Source of the DNA: Anabas testudineus
Taxonomy: Eukaryota > Chordata > Actinopteri > Anabantiformes > Anabantidae
DNA length: 64,000 bases
Reading direction: 5' to 3'
NCBI RefSeq assembly: GCF_900324465.2
Contig: NC_046616.1
Coordinates: 19,277,095-19,341,094, forward strand
How positions within the stretch are numbered: the stretch's first letter is position 1; each line of letters opens with the position of its first letter. The notes beneath the pieces are model-generated. The model ran no database searches. It had not been told where the DNA came from and was given only the letters and a program-made list of their open reading frames with translations. Shown here piece by piece: positions 39,685 through 51,831 of the stretch. Made by a program: the position numbers and the translations under genes.

Positions 39685-40347
39685 AAGCTGCGGTTCTGTT
39701 CAAACAAAAGCGAGGAAACTAACAAACAACCGACTGTTTCACTTTAGGACTCAGTGTTTTCCTGACTTCCCGGTCGCCGCAGCGTCATCACGTCGTGCGT
39801 AAAGTCGCGCTCGTTCTCGTCTCCAGGACGCGCAGCGTCGCCGTGTGAGCTGCAGATCTCCACGTTAAAGACGGTGTTCAGCAGAGAGCACTGCCTAAAT
39901 GCTTCTATAACACACATGTGCAGTGATAATATGCAATAACCATAAAGTAAACACACATTTGTTGCAGCACTGAGTTACTTTTACATTTGATACTATGTCC
40001 TGAAACAGGCCATTTTTAAAGACATTCATTCTTTACCAGAATTAGAAGACTTCAATAAATGTTTGATCTCCGGTGAAACTCGTTCCTCACTCACAATCTG
40101 TCAAGCAATTCACTGACATCAAGTTTGTGTTCATTTAGACATGTTAGAACAAGCATGTTCCAACTTTTACATTGTGCTGTACAGTGGTTTAACAGATGAT
40201 CTTCATGGCACACTGTTGTTAGAAAGCTAAAATTTATTAGAGCCTTTTAAAAAACATTTCTTTAACATGTAAAATGACTGCAGATTATAAAGGCAAATAT
40301 AACTTTAAGGCACAGTCAGGAAGGAGGATTTGATGAATCCCAAACAG

Positions 40348-43300
40348 TTATTGTGTTTCTACTGATGGACAGATCTCAACACAGCTGTCAGTGATTCGAA
40401 GCCCGTACCATCCTCCCCAGTACTTTGACTTGTCTCTCCCATGAGTAAATCGGATGTATCTCACTCCTGGTCCATAATTCTGGAAAACATGGGTCATCTG
40501 AAAAATAAAAAGAATCATTACTTCTGAAGTTGCCACTGGGCTCTTTGCCTCCTCTGAACGTCATTGTAATGATAAACGCCTCACACTTTGTACTAACCTG
40601 ATGCCATATCCCAATGTTCCACGGCCCAAAGACAATCGTTTCAGGAGCAAAGGTGTGGATGGGCTTCTTTTTTTGATTCAGCAACTCTACACAGATCTCA
40701 TACTGACTGGGACAGTCCCACCGTGGTGCATACCTAATATTATAACACAGACACACAAATGAGCATTTAGATGAGAGTTCAGTAATTACAGAGCCTCTAA
40801 GTATTCTGCCCCCTTGGAAATGTTTACAACAGTGAATCATAATATTCAAAACAAAATCAGGTTGATTAATCAGACTTTTTTTTTTACATCAATTAACAGG
40901 AAAAGACTCTGATATTACAAGTATTATAAGTATCATTTAATTAAAAACATAAAACTGAAAATAAGTGAAAGTAAATCTAAATATCAATAAAAATTAATTG
41001 AACTCAATTTAAACTGAACAACCTGACAAACAAAGATAACAGAAGATACAGGGACGGTACTTTAGTGGGGACAGGTGTAACTAACCTCTCTCCTCTTTAT
41101 GCTCATTCATATGCAGTAACGTGTTACTACTGGTTCCTCCACAGAGCTACTGAAGTAGACATTTTGGGGGAAAACTTGTCACTATCACTGAGCACTTTGT
41201 GATAAAAGTCATCTGTTAAGTGCCACAAACGTTTCTGTCCTGATAAACTCTATCCACTACTGTAAAAAGTGAAAACTTCCAACTGGCTGTTTACTTCATG
41301 TAGGGACTGAAGGTGCAGCCATGAGCTACTTCCTCATTTTTTTGTCTCCACGTCAGCAACAGAAGTGGCTGGAAAAATGATATTTTCAGGTTGTCCATGT
41401 GTCTGTCCCATTTATGTGGAAAAGCGAGCTCAAGAATACCTTGAGGGAATTTCTTTAAATTTGGTCCAAATGTCCTCATTTATAAAAACCATACTGCACT
41501 TCTGCTTATAGATCTTTCTAGTTCTTAAACACTACGCCTTATATTGTCATTATATTGTATTTACTACCATTTTTTAAAAATCAGTACTCCTATATGTTGT
41601 TATTGGCAACAGATATTATTGTTTTACTCCACTGTGCTCATGTTTGTTGTTCTTACCAGTCAGATATTTTGATGTCTGGCTGGAAGTGATCCATAAATTC
41701 TGGGTTGTAACCTTCTCTCTCCAAATCTATGAGCTGTGACTTCTTGCAAAAACTGTAGAAAAAAGAAAATATTTAAATCCTACATTAAAAAATACACTAT
41801 TCTAATAATAATATGAAACCACAGAGTAAATGCTGTGTTTTCTGAGACTTTCCTGGTGAATACTCACTAATATGAGTTTGAGGATTTATCATAAACTTTT
41901 TCCAATATCTTCCAACCCAGAAGTTGATCTACAAAAACATGGAGATTATGAGAGAAATTATTTGATGTTCAGCAAGAAGACTATAAAACACCAGCTTTGA
42001 TGTTATTAAAGATATTAAAGGTTTGTGAGCTTCTTACCTTCTTCTCTTGGATTCTTCAGAAGGTTTCTTCTCTTCTTGCACAAGAAGTAAAACAACCTCC
42101 AGTCTTTGGGTGTTCTGGAAACATCCCGCAGGTGATAGCTTTCTCTTCTGCACCTTTCAGTCCACAAATACTCACTGTCAGCCATTTCTTTCCACTGACG
42201 ACACACCAGCCGACAGGTACAGACTACCTCCTCAGGAGGAAGATTCAGGAAGAGCTTCTCCAGGATCTCCATAGGAACAGAGAACAACTGTAGACAACAA
42301 CAAGTCCACACATTAGCTGAAGATCTGAATAATCAGTTCTCTTTTTCAACACTGCTTAACCCCAGCATGTGAACTACCCCACATCAACCTTTCATCTCAT
42401 TTACACAAACCGGAAATAAAAGTCTTTAAATATACGCATTATATTAAGTATTAAAATGCCAAGAAGTTGCACATATCATACAAAGCTGTGGAGGAGCTTT
42501 GAGGCCCCCGTGTCCATTTGAGCACCGTGGAAGACAAATGCATATGGCGGGGCCTTTTAACATTTAAGAGGGAGACAGGAGTCACATTACAGATATCTGA
42601 AATGTATTTCTGAGTAGTCAAAACTCTAATTGAAGATATCCACAACTACATTTTGACTAGTCTCAATTCCAATTAAAGATATCTTTAATTGGCCACATTT
42701 TAAAGATATCTTAATTACTTTTTTGATATCGCAAATTAGGATATTACCTATTAGTCATAATTCAATTGTAGATTACTTTAATTGTGGTTTTGACTAGTCA
42801 AAACAATATAGACATCCTGTATAGGTATTTACAGACACCGTTTAAACATAAAACGGTTAGATTGACTATATATAATTGCATTTTAGATATATAAAATAGC
42901 ATTTAAACAAGTCAAAATTACAATATGACTAGTCAAAAGTATAATTCAAGATATCCACAACTGTATTCCGACTGGCAAGAATTACTGTTTAAGATATCTA
43001 CAATTACAATTTGACTAGTCACAATTCCAGATATGTCGGTGACGTCAGTGACGTGATTTTTAGACATCCAAAATGACGTCATATCGTCACACGCTCCGAT
43101 TTAGCATTTATTAGATATCTGTAATGTATTTCTGACTAATCAAAATGTAGTTGTGGATATCTTCAATTAGAGTTTTGACTAGTCAGAAATACATTTCAGA
43201 TATCTGTAACGTGAACTCTTTTGGTCCAGAAAATGCTCAATCGGCGCAATGGCATTGGTGACGTCATTTCTGATATCTGCAAAGGAATTGTGACTAGTCA

Positions 43301-43800
43301 AAATGTAATTGTAGATATCTTCAATTATAATTTTTTCTAGTCGTATTATAATTTCAAATAGTCAAAATACTATTTTAGACACGCTAAATGTGATCATGGA
43401 TATTCACTTTAAAACACTTAAATGTTAAAAGGACCTGACATTAATGCATTCGTTGGACAAACAGATGGCAGCTCACTAAATACTGCCTGAAACAGACTGA
43501 TGTCAGCAGCAACAGTGAAGAAGCTGCTCCACGACGCTAGTTTCAAAGACAAAGCCACGTCCCAGACTGGTCAATAAAAACCAGGACCGAGCAAAAGAAC
43601 TGAGACAGACTGGGGGGGAAAGGGTGTTATGGACAGGCCTATTTAGGGTCATGGTGGGGCTTCTTGAAACTCTTCCAGCAGTTCCTCTACTTCCATGTTG
43701 GATAATGATTTACCCTTGATGCTGCTGTCTCTGTCTCAGACGCCGCTGTCTCTGTCTCAGACGCCGCTGTCCTGCTTGAGGAGCTGGAAGTTCCCCCCAT
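40348..43800 (-). CDS. F-box gene 3 (FBXO2/6/44 family), MGGT type, short FBA
   Basis: Exons 5' to 3': 43800-43714, 42287-42038, 41928-41868, 41752-41657, 40733-40598, 40497-40348; 259 residues. Exon 3 is only 61 nt against 115 nt in most copies: 18 codons, covering the WKVE...PHPD part of the FBA domain, are gone while both splice sites and the frame are kept. Exon 2 has distinctive residues (VPMEILEK, WTERCRRES, NPREE). The recognition loop reads GRDKSKYWGGWYG. Intron 1 holds the complete 900-bp TIR element. Gene 6 is nearly identical over the whole unit. Whether the shortened FBA still folds is unknown. Confidence 0.83.
42544..43443. mobile_element. complete 900-bp TIR element (gene 3 intron 1)
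   Basis: Flanked by ATGCAT at 42,538-42,543 and 43,444-43,449. The right end CTTAAATGTTAAAAGGACCTG is the inverse of the left end (one difference in this copy). The inside is built from repeated palindromic modules (GATATC, TGACTAGTCA, AATTGAAGATATC). No coding capacity. The TIR and the 6-8 bp target repeat suggest a hAT-like MITE; the family is not certain. Confidence 0.7.
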
Positions 43801-43898
43801 AGCTTTTTTCCTTTTCATTCCCGGGACGAACCAGGCCACTTGAGGGAAACAGCCGACAGATCCTCCCTCGACGAGTTATTAGTCCATGTGTGTCCTGC

Positions 43899-43904
43899 TT
43901 TATA
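43899..43904 (-). promoter_or_regulatory. TATA box, gene 3
   Basis: TATAAA on the minus strand about 99 bp upstream of the MGGT start. Confidence 0.65.
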
Positions 43905-44567
43905 AAGCTGCGGTTCTGTTCAAACAAAAGCGAGGAAACTAACAAACAACCGACTGTTTCACTTTAGGACTCAGTGTTTTCCTGACTTCCCGGTCGCTGC
44001 AGCGTCATCACGTCGTGCGTAAAGTCGCGCTCGTTCTCGTCTCCAGGACGCGCAGCGTCGCCGTGTGAGCTGCAGATCTCCACGTTAAAGACGGTGTTCA
44101 GCAGAGAGCACTGCCTAAATGCTTCTATAACACACATGTGCAGTGATAATATGCAATAACCATAAAGTAAACACACATTTGTTGCAGCACTGAGTTACTT
44201 TTACATTTGATACTATGTCCTGAAACAGGCCATTTTTAAAGACATTCATTCTTTACCAGAATTAGAAGACTTCAATAAATGTTTGATCTCCTGTGAAACT
44301 CGTTCCTCACTCACAATCTGTCAAGCAATTCACTGACATCAAGTTTGTGTTCATTTAGACATGTTAGAACAAGCATGTTCCAACTTTTACATTGTGCTGT
44401 ACAGTGGTTTAACAGATGATCTTCATGGCACACTGTTGTTAGAAAGCTAAAATTTATTAGAGCCTTTTAAAAAACATTTCTTTAACATGTAAAATGACTG
44501 CAGATTATAAAGGCAAATATAACTTTAAGGCACAGTCAGGAAGGAGGATTTGATGAATCCCAAATAG

Positions 44568-47102
44568 TTATTGTGTTTCTACTGATGGACAGATCTCAAC
44601 ACAGCTGTCAGTGAGGCGAACCCCATAGACATCTCCCCAGTACGCTGTGTCTTCTCCTCCATGAGTAAATCGGATGTATCTCACTCCTGGTCCATAATTC
44701 TGGAAAACATGGCTCATCTGAAAAATAAAAAGAATCATTACGTCTGAAGTTACCACTGGGCTCTTTGCCTCCTCTGAACTTCATTGTATTGATAAACGCC
44801 TTACACTTTGTACTAACCTGATTCCATTTCGCACTGTTGCCCAGCCAAACGAAAACCGCTTTAGGAGCAAAGGTGTGGACGGGCTCCTTATTTTGATTCA
44901 GCAACTCTACATAGATCCCATACTTACTGCAATTTTCCCACTGTGCTTCATACCTAATATAACACAGACACACAAATGAGCATTTAGATGAGAGTTCAGT
45001 AATTACAGAGCCTTTAAGTATTCTGCCCCCTTGGAAATGTTTACAACAGAAAATCATAATATTCAAACCTAAATCAGGTTGATTAATCAGACTTTTTTTT
45101 AACATCAATTAACAGGAAAAGACTCTGATATTACAAGTATTATAAGTATCATTTAATTAAAAACATAAAACTGAAAATAAGTGAAAGTAAATCTAAATAT
45201 CAATAAAAATTAATTGAACTCAATTTAAAATTTCAAAGAGTGGCAAATAAAAAAAAAAAAGTCATATAATATCTGAGAGTTGGCCAAAAGGCATGTGAGA
45301 GACTTTTAGGTTTACTGGAAAAAGGTTCTATTCAAATCCTGGACTTTGTGAAAAAAGTCATCTGTTAAGAGCCACAAACGTTTCTGTCCTGATAAACTCT
45401 ATCCACTACTGTAGAAAGTGAAAACTTCCAACTGGCTGTTTACTTCATGTAGGGACTGAAGGTGCAGCCATGAGCTACTTCCTCATTTTTTTGTCTCCAC
45501 GTCAGCAACAGAAGTGGCTGGAAAAATGATATTTTCAGGTTGTCCATGTGTCTGTCCCATTCATGTGGACAAGCGAGCTCAAGAATACCTTGAGGGAATT
45601 TCTTCAAATTTGGTCCAAATGTCCTCATTTATAAAAACCATACTGCACTTCTGCTTATAGATCTTTCCAGTTCTTAAACACTGAAACTTATAATCTAATT
45701 GCATCATTTTACAACCATGTTTTTCAACTCAGTACTCCTATATGTTGTTATTGGCAGCAGATATTATTGTTTTACTCCACTGTGCTCATGTTTGTTCTTC
45801 TCACCAGTCAGATATTTTGATGTCTGGCTGGAAGTGATCCATAAATTCTGGGTTGTAACCTTCTCTCTCCAAATCTATGAGCTGTGACTTCCTGCACATT
45901 CTGTAGAAAGAGAAAATATTTAAATCCTACATGAGGGAAAAAATACACTATTCTAATAATAATAATAATATGAAACCACAGACCTAGTGAATACTCACTG
46001 ACATGAGGTGACAAAGTTCTTCTGGACTCTCTCATCTGGATGTGGTACCCTAACATCTTCTACTGTCCATTTATCACGACCAGTTGCCAATAACTTCCAA
46101 CCCTGAAGTTGATCTAAAAAACATGGAGATTATGAGAGAAATTATTTGATGTTCAGCAAGAAAACTGTAAAACACCAGCTTTGATGTTATTAAAGATATT
46201 AAACATTTGTGAGCTTCTTACCTTCTGCTCTTGGATTCTTCAGAAGGTTTCTTCTCTTCTTGCACAAGAAGTAAAACAACCTCCAGTCTTTGGGTGTTCT
46301 GGAAACATCCCGCAGGTGATATCTTTCTCTTCTGCACCTTTCCCTCCACAAATACTCACTGTCAGCCACTTCTTTCCACTGACGACACACCAGCCGACAG
46401 GTACAGACTACCTCCTCAGGAGGAAGATTCAGGAAGAGCTTCTCCAGGATCTCCAGAGGAACAGAGAACCACTGTAGACAACAACAAGTCCACACATTAG
46501 CTGAAGATCTGAATAATCAGTTCTCTTTTTCAACACTGCTTAACCCCAGCATGTGAACTACCCCACATCAACCTTTCATCTCATTTACACAAACCGGACA
46601 TACAGGTTGTTAGAAACATGTGATCTAAGCTCAGGTTGTTGGTGAGTTGTAGTTTTGTGTTCTAACTTTTATTATAACACAACAATTAAACTTTTCATGC
46701 CTGTGTACACTGACTACAGTGAATCCACCGTCTGTCAAACAGAAACTAGTGTTGAATATAGAAAGTAAAAGTATTTAAATGAATTAAAGCTGGAACATTT
46801 CATCACATTTGCTCTTGTACAGCTCGTGTTACTAGAAACGTGCATCCATCTCAACTAAACTACAGCAGCGAGTTGTCTTAAATATCTTATTATTAACACA
46901 TTATTCCTGCTGAGGTCTGCTGGAGCTCGTCATAGGCACAGATGCTAAATATGAACATGAAACGTGCACAGTCACATTTCAGCCGACAGTCATTACAAGT
47001 AGGTTATAATCCACGATAACAATACAATCGATCAGTATTTACACAGTATGATGTGAAGTGTGACAGACTTACACCGGACTGTACAGTAGCTGAAGACGTC
47101 AT
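44568..47102 (-). CDS. F-box gene 4 (FBXO2/6/44 family), MTSS type
   Basis: Exons 5' to 3': 47102-47073, 46471-46222, 46113-45999, 45900-45805, 44953-44818, 44717-44568; 258 residues. Exon 1 is unrelated to the MGGT exon: ATG gives MTSSATVQSG and ends in a GTAAGT donor in the same phase (0), so it joins exon 2 cleanly. Exon 3 reads DQLQGWKLLATGRDKWTVED then VQKNFVTSCQ. Exon 5 differs strongly from genes 1-3 (YEAQWENCSKYGIYVELLNQ). The recognition loop reads DTAYWGDVYG: aromatic-Trp kept, the following GW changed to DV. No 900-bp TIR element or TATA palindrome lies upstream. Its block partner is gene 7. Confidence 0.87.
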
Positions 47103-47577
47103 TCCGCCAGATGTTAGATTATCTATGGCTTCATTTATAATTCAAACACGGAAGTAGAAATTGTACTTCAACAAAAAACTGTGAATATACAAAGTGAACC
47201 AAAAGAAAATAGCGAGTTAAGACTTTAAAGCAGTTCCCCTCATGGAAGAGCTGCTGATGGTTTTTATAAATCTTTAAATACTCTGTCTGGAAGCTCCGTA
47301 CTTTCTTAAACGTCATCTCTCCACGTCGCTTGTTATTCACTGCAGGACACCCAGGCCGGGCGGGCGGATCTAAACGCTGCATAAACTCAGCAAAGGTAGG
47401 CTGCTGGTCAGCGGAGACGTACTGTGTACTTTCACCCTAATACATTTAACTGAAAAAATCAAATTAAGACAGTCTCACATTTACGGGACAGGCTGCTGGT
47501 TTGCTGCTAACTCCGCCCAACAGCGTGAGTTCCGGCGTACGCCGTGTGTTTTAACATATCTACACTTATCTGACGGG
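47103..47577 (-). promoter_or_regulatory. upstream region of MTSS-type gene 4
   Basis: Non-homologous to the MGGT-type promoters but duplicated almost exactly at 62,064-62,536. It is locally GC-rich near 47,330-47,380 (CCAGGCCGGGCGGGCGG). A minus-strand frame of 83 codons (47,382-47,131) is open in it. That frame is not in phase with the MTSS start and matches no family I know. The homology with the second copy stops at about 47,577. Confidence 0.5.
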
Positions 47578-48300
47578 GAAATACCTTCAGGCCTGTGTCA
47601 TCATCATGTGAAGAGCAACTTATGTAAGTGGTGTCACAGCAAAAGAATACATGAACATTTTCATTAATACTTTATTCGCTTTACACTGTAAAGATAAGAG
47701 AATCAGAGATGCATCAGAAATGCTTTAAACTAGGCCATGGTACATTTCTTGCTAAATTATTTTGGTTTGTTTTGGTGACATGCAGAGAGGTAACATTCAA
47801 GATGCTGCAGGGCTGCAGGTCAAGGGAAACATTCACTGAGGCAACTGTCCCAAACCATACTACTACAAACCAAAACTACATGAGCCATCATTTCATAACA
47901 ATTTCCATAACCAGCTGTCATGCAACAAAGTTACAGGGTAAGCCGTCAAATCATTTGGGCTAAAGTTCATATACGTCATATCAATGGACAGCACTGCTTG
48001 TGACGTTGCTTTTTAACAAGTGACCAACAACATGATGATCACAACCTGGTTTTATAGATCCACATTTTAGCACTCGGATCTAAAACTGCAGAAGTATTAG
48101 TGCGAGGCTCAGGGAAGGTTTCCCTTCAAATCAGCTGCAGGTCAGCTCATACACTGGTGCTATAAATGTACCATATGTCTTCTTAAGACGGGCTGTGGAA
48201 ATACAAGAGGCACATATTCACACTTTTGCAGAAACAAATGTGTTGGTTAATACATGTTACGTTTAAGAAAAACAAGACACAGAAAGCTGTTATTTCTAAC
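47578..48300. other. unique spacer between the two gene blocks
   Basis: Not repeated elsewhere in the window. It has no supported exon. The nearest minus-strand AATAAA (plus TTTATT) after gene 5 is at 47,671-47,676. Confidence 0.5.
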
Positions 48301-48339
48301 TAAGGCAGGAAGGAGGATTTGATGAATCCCAAACAGTTA

Positions 48340-51065
48340 TTATGTTTCCACTGATGGACAGATCTCAACACAGCTGTCAGTGACACGAATCCCATACCAT
48401 CCTGCCCAGAACTGTGTGTCTTGTCCTCCATGAGTAAATCGGATGTATCTCACTCCTGGTCCATAATTCTGGAAAACATGGGTCATCTGAAAAATAAAAA
48501 GAATCATTACTTCTGAAGTTGCCACTGGGCTCTTTGCCTCCTCTGAACGTCATTGTAATGATAAACGCCTCACACTTTGTACAAACCTGATTCCATTTCT
48601 GATCGTTCCACTGCTCAAAGTAAACTGTTTCAGGAGCAAAGGTGTGGACGGGCCTCTTATTTTGATTCAGCAACTCTACACAGATCTCATACTGACTGCC
48701 ACAGTCCCACCGTGGTGCATACCTAATATAACACAGACACACAAGCATGTCTCTATGTACAGTCCTGGATAAAAACCTGGTGCAGTCTGCAAGTGATATT
48801 TGTTTTACAGGTAGACAATGAGCCCACACATACGGCCAAATCAACACACGTGTACTTTCACAACAACATTAATGTTATGGATTGGCCGAGTCGAAGTCTT
48901 CGACATCAGTCTGATTGAGAACTTGTGGATAAACTTAAAAAGGGCTCTTCACTCACGATCCCCATATATCCAGACGGAGGTTGAGCAGTTATGCAAAAAA
49001 GAACATGGAAGAATTTCCATGCCCAGATGTGCACAGCTAATTAAGATGGACTCAGTGCTTTAATTGTTTCCAAAGGTGCATCTACTAAATAGTGACTTGA
49101 AGGAGGTGAATGCCTATGAAATGAATGTAATTTTACGTTTCATGGCTTTAATTTACTTTATTATTTGAAGACATCTGTTTTGACTTTCACATTAAAGTGT
49201 GCTAATGGGTTAAAAGAGTTAGATTTACAAAAACAAATCTGTTACAGTTAAATAGCTTAAGATATATTACTTACCTGTGTCTATTGAACTTAGTTCAAAC
49301 ACCATAGGATGTATAAACATAGCATCTTTCTCCTGAGGATTGTTGTATTGTGCCCCAGTTTATTGGGGAGCCAGTGTTCAAAGGCCACTATTTGCCTACC
49401 ACTGTAGTAGAAGCTCATTTAGTCTGAGTGATTTTATTCATAATATTTGTCTTAATAGTAACAATAACAAGAATTATTTAACAATTAACTAGAACATACT
49501 GTGAAAGTATTTCACGTGTTTTTGTTCTTACCAGTCAGATATTTTGATGTCTGGCTGGAAGTGATCCATAAATTCTGGGTTGTAACCTTCTCTCTCCAAA
49601 TCTATGAGCTGTGACTTCTTGCACATACTGTAGAAAAGAGAAAATATTTAGATCCTACATGAAAAAATACACTATTCTAATAATAATATGAATACACTGT
49701 GTAAATGCTGTGTTTTCTGATATTACATGAAGAATATGAATATACATGAATATGAAGAAAGAATGTAACAATACCAACAAAACCATATGCTGTGTACAGT
49801 GCTGGTAGAAAGTATTTGCCCCTTCCTGAACTTTCCTATTACACGAACATAACGCAAATTGCAGTTTTCAAATGATGATTTGATTTCTTAGGGGAAAAGA
49901 GCTGTACAAACTTCCCTGGCCCTATATGAAAACGTCATTGCATCTCTTCTTGTAAATACTCACTCAAATGAAGTGACAAAGTTTTTCTTGACTGTCACAT
50001 CTGGGTGTGGTTCCATTACATCTTCTACTTTCCACTGATGACCGCCATCATGCAGTTTATTCCAACCCTTAAATTTATCTACAAAAAATATGAGCAGTGT
50101 GAGAGAAATGATTTGGTGGAAAACAACAGCTTTAGCACCACCGATTGTTGAGAAAACATTTGTGAGCTTCTTACCTTCTGCTCTTGGATTCTTCAGAAGG
50201 TTTCTTCTCTTCTTGCACAAGAAGTAAAACAACCTCCAGTCTTTGGGTGTTCTGGAAACATCCCGCAGGTGATATCTTTCTCTTCTGCACCTTTCCCTCC
50301 ACAAATACTCACTGTCAGCCACTTCTTTCCACTGACGACACACCAGCCGACAGGTACAGACTACCTCCTTAGGAGGAAGATTCAGGAAGAGCTTCTCCAG
50401 GATCTCCATAGGAACAGAGAACAACTGTAGACAACAACAAGTCCACACATTAGCTGAAGATCTGAATAATCAGTTCTCTTTTTCAACACTGCTTAACCCC
50501 AGCATGTGAACTACCCCACATCAACCTTTCATCTCATTTACACAAACCGGAAATAAAAGTCTTTGAATATACGCATTATATTAAGTATTAAAATGCCAAG
50601 AAGTTGCACATATCATACAAAGCTGTGGAGGAGCTTTGAGGCCCCCGTGTCCATTTGAGCACCGTGGAAGACAAACGCATATGGCAGGTCCTTTTAACAT
50701 TTAAGAGGGAGACAGGAGTCACATTACAGATATCTGAAATGTATTTCTGACTAGTCAAAACTCTAATTGAAGATATCCACAACTACATTTTGACTAGTCA
50801 AAACCACAATTAAATATATCTACAATTGAATTGCGACTAGTAATATCTCAGATTGCGATATCAAAAAAGGTAATTTAAGTATCTTTAAAATGTGGCCAAT
50901 TACAGATATAATGTCATGGTGGGGCTTCTTGAAACTCTTCCAGCAGTTCCTCTACTTCCATGTTGGATAATGATTTACCCTTGATGCTGCTGTCTCTGTC
51001 TCAGACGCCGCTGTCTCTGTCTCAGACGCCGCTGTCCTGCTTGAGGAGCTGGAAGTTCCCCCCAT
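48340..51065 (-). CDS. F-box gene 5 (FBXO2/6/44 family), MGGT type
   Basis: Exons 5' to 3': 51065-50979, 50424-50175, 50078-49964, 49627-49532, 48722-48587, 48486-48340; 276 residues. Exon 3 is of the second kind (DKFKGWNKLHDGGHQWKVED, VKKNFVTSFD). The recognition loop DTQFWAGWYG matches gene 2. Exon 2 is a mixture: VPMEILEK as in gene 3, LPPKEV as in gene 2, RRERYH as in gene 1. The intron between exons 2 and 3 has no stop in frame, so its retention would still give a long open frame. The duplicated block ends about 35 bp past the stop, so the shared poly(A) signal of the other copies is lost here. Confidence 0.87.
48785..49120 (+). mobile_element. Tc1 transposase 3' fragment in gene 5 intron 4
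   Basis: Frames match the C-terminal part of Tc1 transposase: 'NVMDWP' then 'ENLWINLKRALHSRSP', equivalent to the ENLW motif containing the last catalytic Glu. The 3' end 'aaaggtgcatctactaaatagtgacttgaagg' is typical. Gene 2 keeps only the tail of the same insertion, so it entered before the block duplicated. Confidence 0.7.
50681..50908. mobile_element. truncated copy of the 900-bp TIR element (gene 5 intron 1)
   Basis: Same truncated form as gene 2 intron 1: left inverted repeat and a few palindromic modules, no right end. Confidence 0.65.
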
Positions 51066-51163
51066 AGCTTTTTTCCTTTTCATTCCCGGGACGAACCAGG
51101 CCACCTGAGGGAAACAGCCGACAGATCCTCCCTCGACGTGTTATTAGTCCATGTGTGTCCTGC

Positions 51164-51169
51164 TTTATA
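51164..51169 (-). promoter_or_regulatory. TATA box, gene 5
   Basis: TATAAA on the minus strand about 99 bp upstream of the MGGT start. Confidence 0.65.
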
Positions 51170-51831
51170 AAGCTGCGGTTCTGTTCAAACAAAAGCGAGG
51201 AAACTAACAAACAACCGACTGTTTCACTTTAGGACTCAGTGTTTTCCTGACTTCCCGGTCGCCGCAGCGTCATCACGTCGTGCGTAAAGTCGCGCTCGTT
51301 CTCGTCTCCAGGACGCGCAGCGTCGCCGTGTGAGCTGCAGATCTCCACGTTAAAGACGGTGTTCAGCAGAGAGCACTGCCTAAATGCTTCTATAACACAC
51401 ATGTGCAGTGATAATATGCAATAACCATAAAATAAACACACATTTGTTGCAGCACTGAGTTACTTTTACATTTGATCCTATGTCCTGAAACAGGCCATTT
51501 TTAAAGACATTCATTCTTTACCAGAATTAGAAGACTTCAATAAATGTTTGATCTCCGGTGAAACTCGTTCCTCACTCACAATCTGTCAAGCAATTCACTG
51601 ACATCAAGTTTCTGTTCATTTAGACATGTTAGGACAAGCATGTTCCAACTTTTACATTGTGCTGTACAGTGGTTTAACAGATGATCTTCATGGCACACTG
51701 TTGTTAGAAGCTAAAATTTATTGGAGCCTTTTAAAAAACATTTCTTTAACATGTAAAATGACTGCAGATTATAAAGGCAAATATAACTTTAAGGCACAGT
51801 CAGGAAGGAGGATTTGATGAATCCCAAACAG

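Noticed and set aside
42590-43440. CRISPR-like or satellite array suggested by repeated GATATC/ACTAGT motifs
   Set aside because: Spacing and orientation are irregular, the motifs are palindromic, and the whole is bounded by inverted repeats, so it is a transposon-like element.
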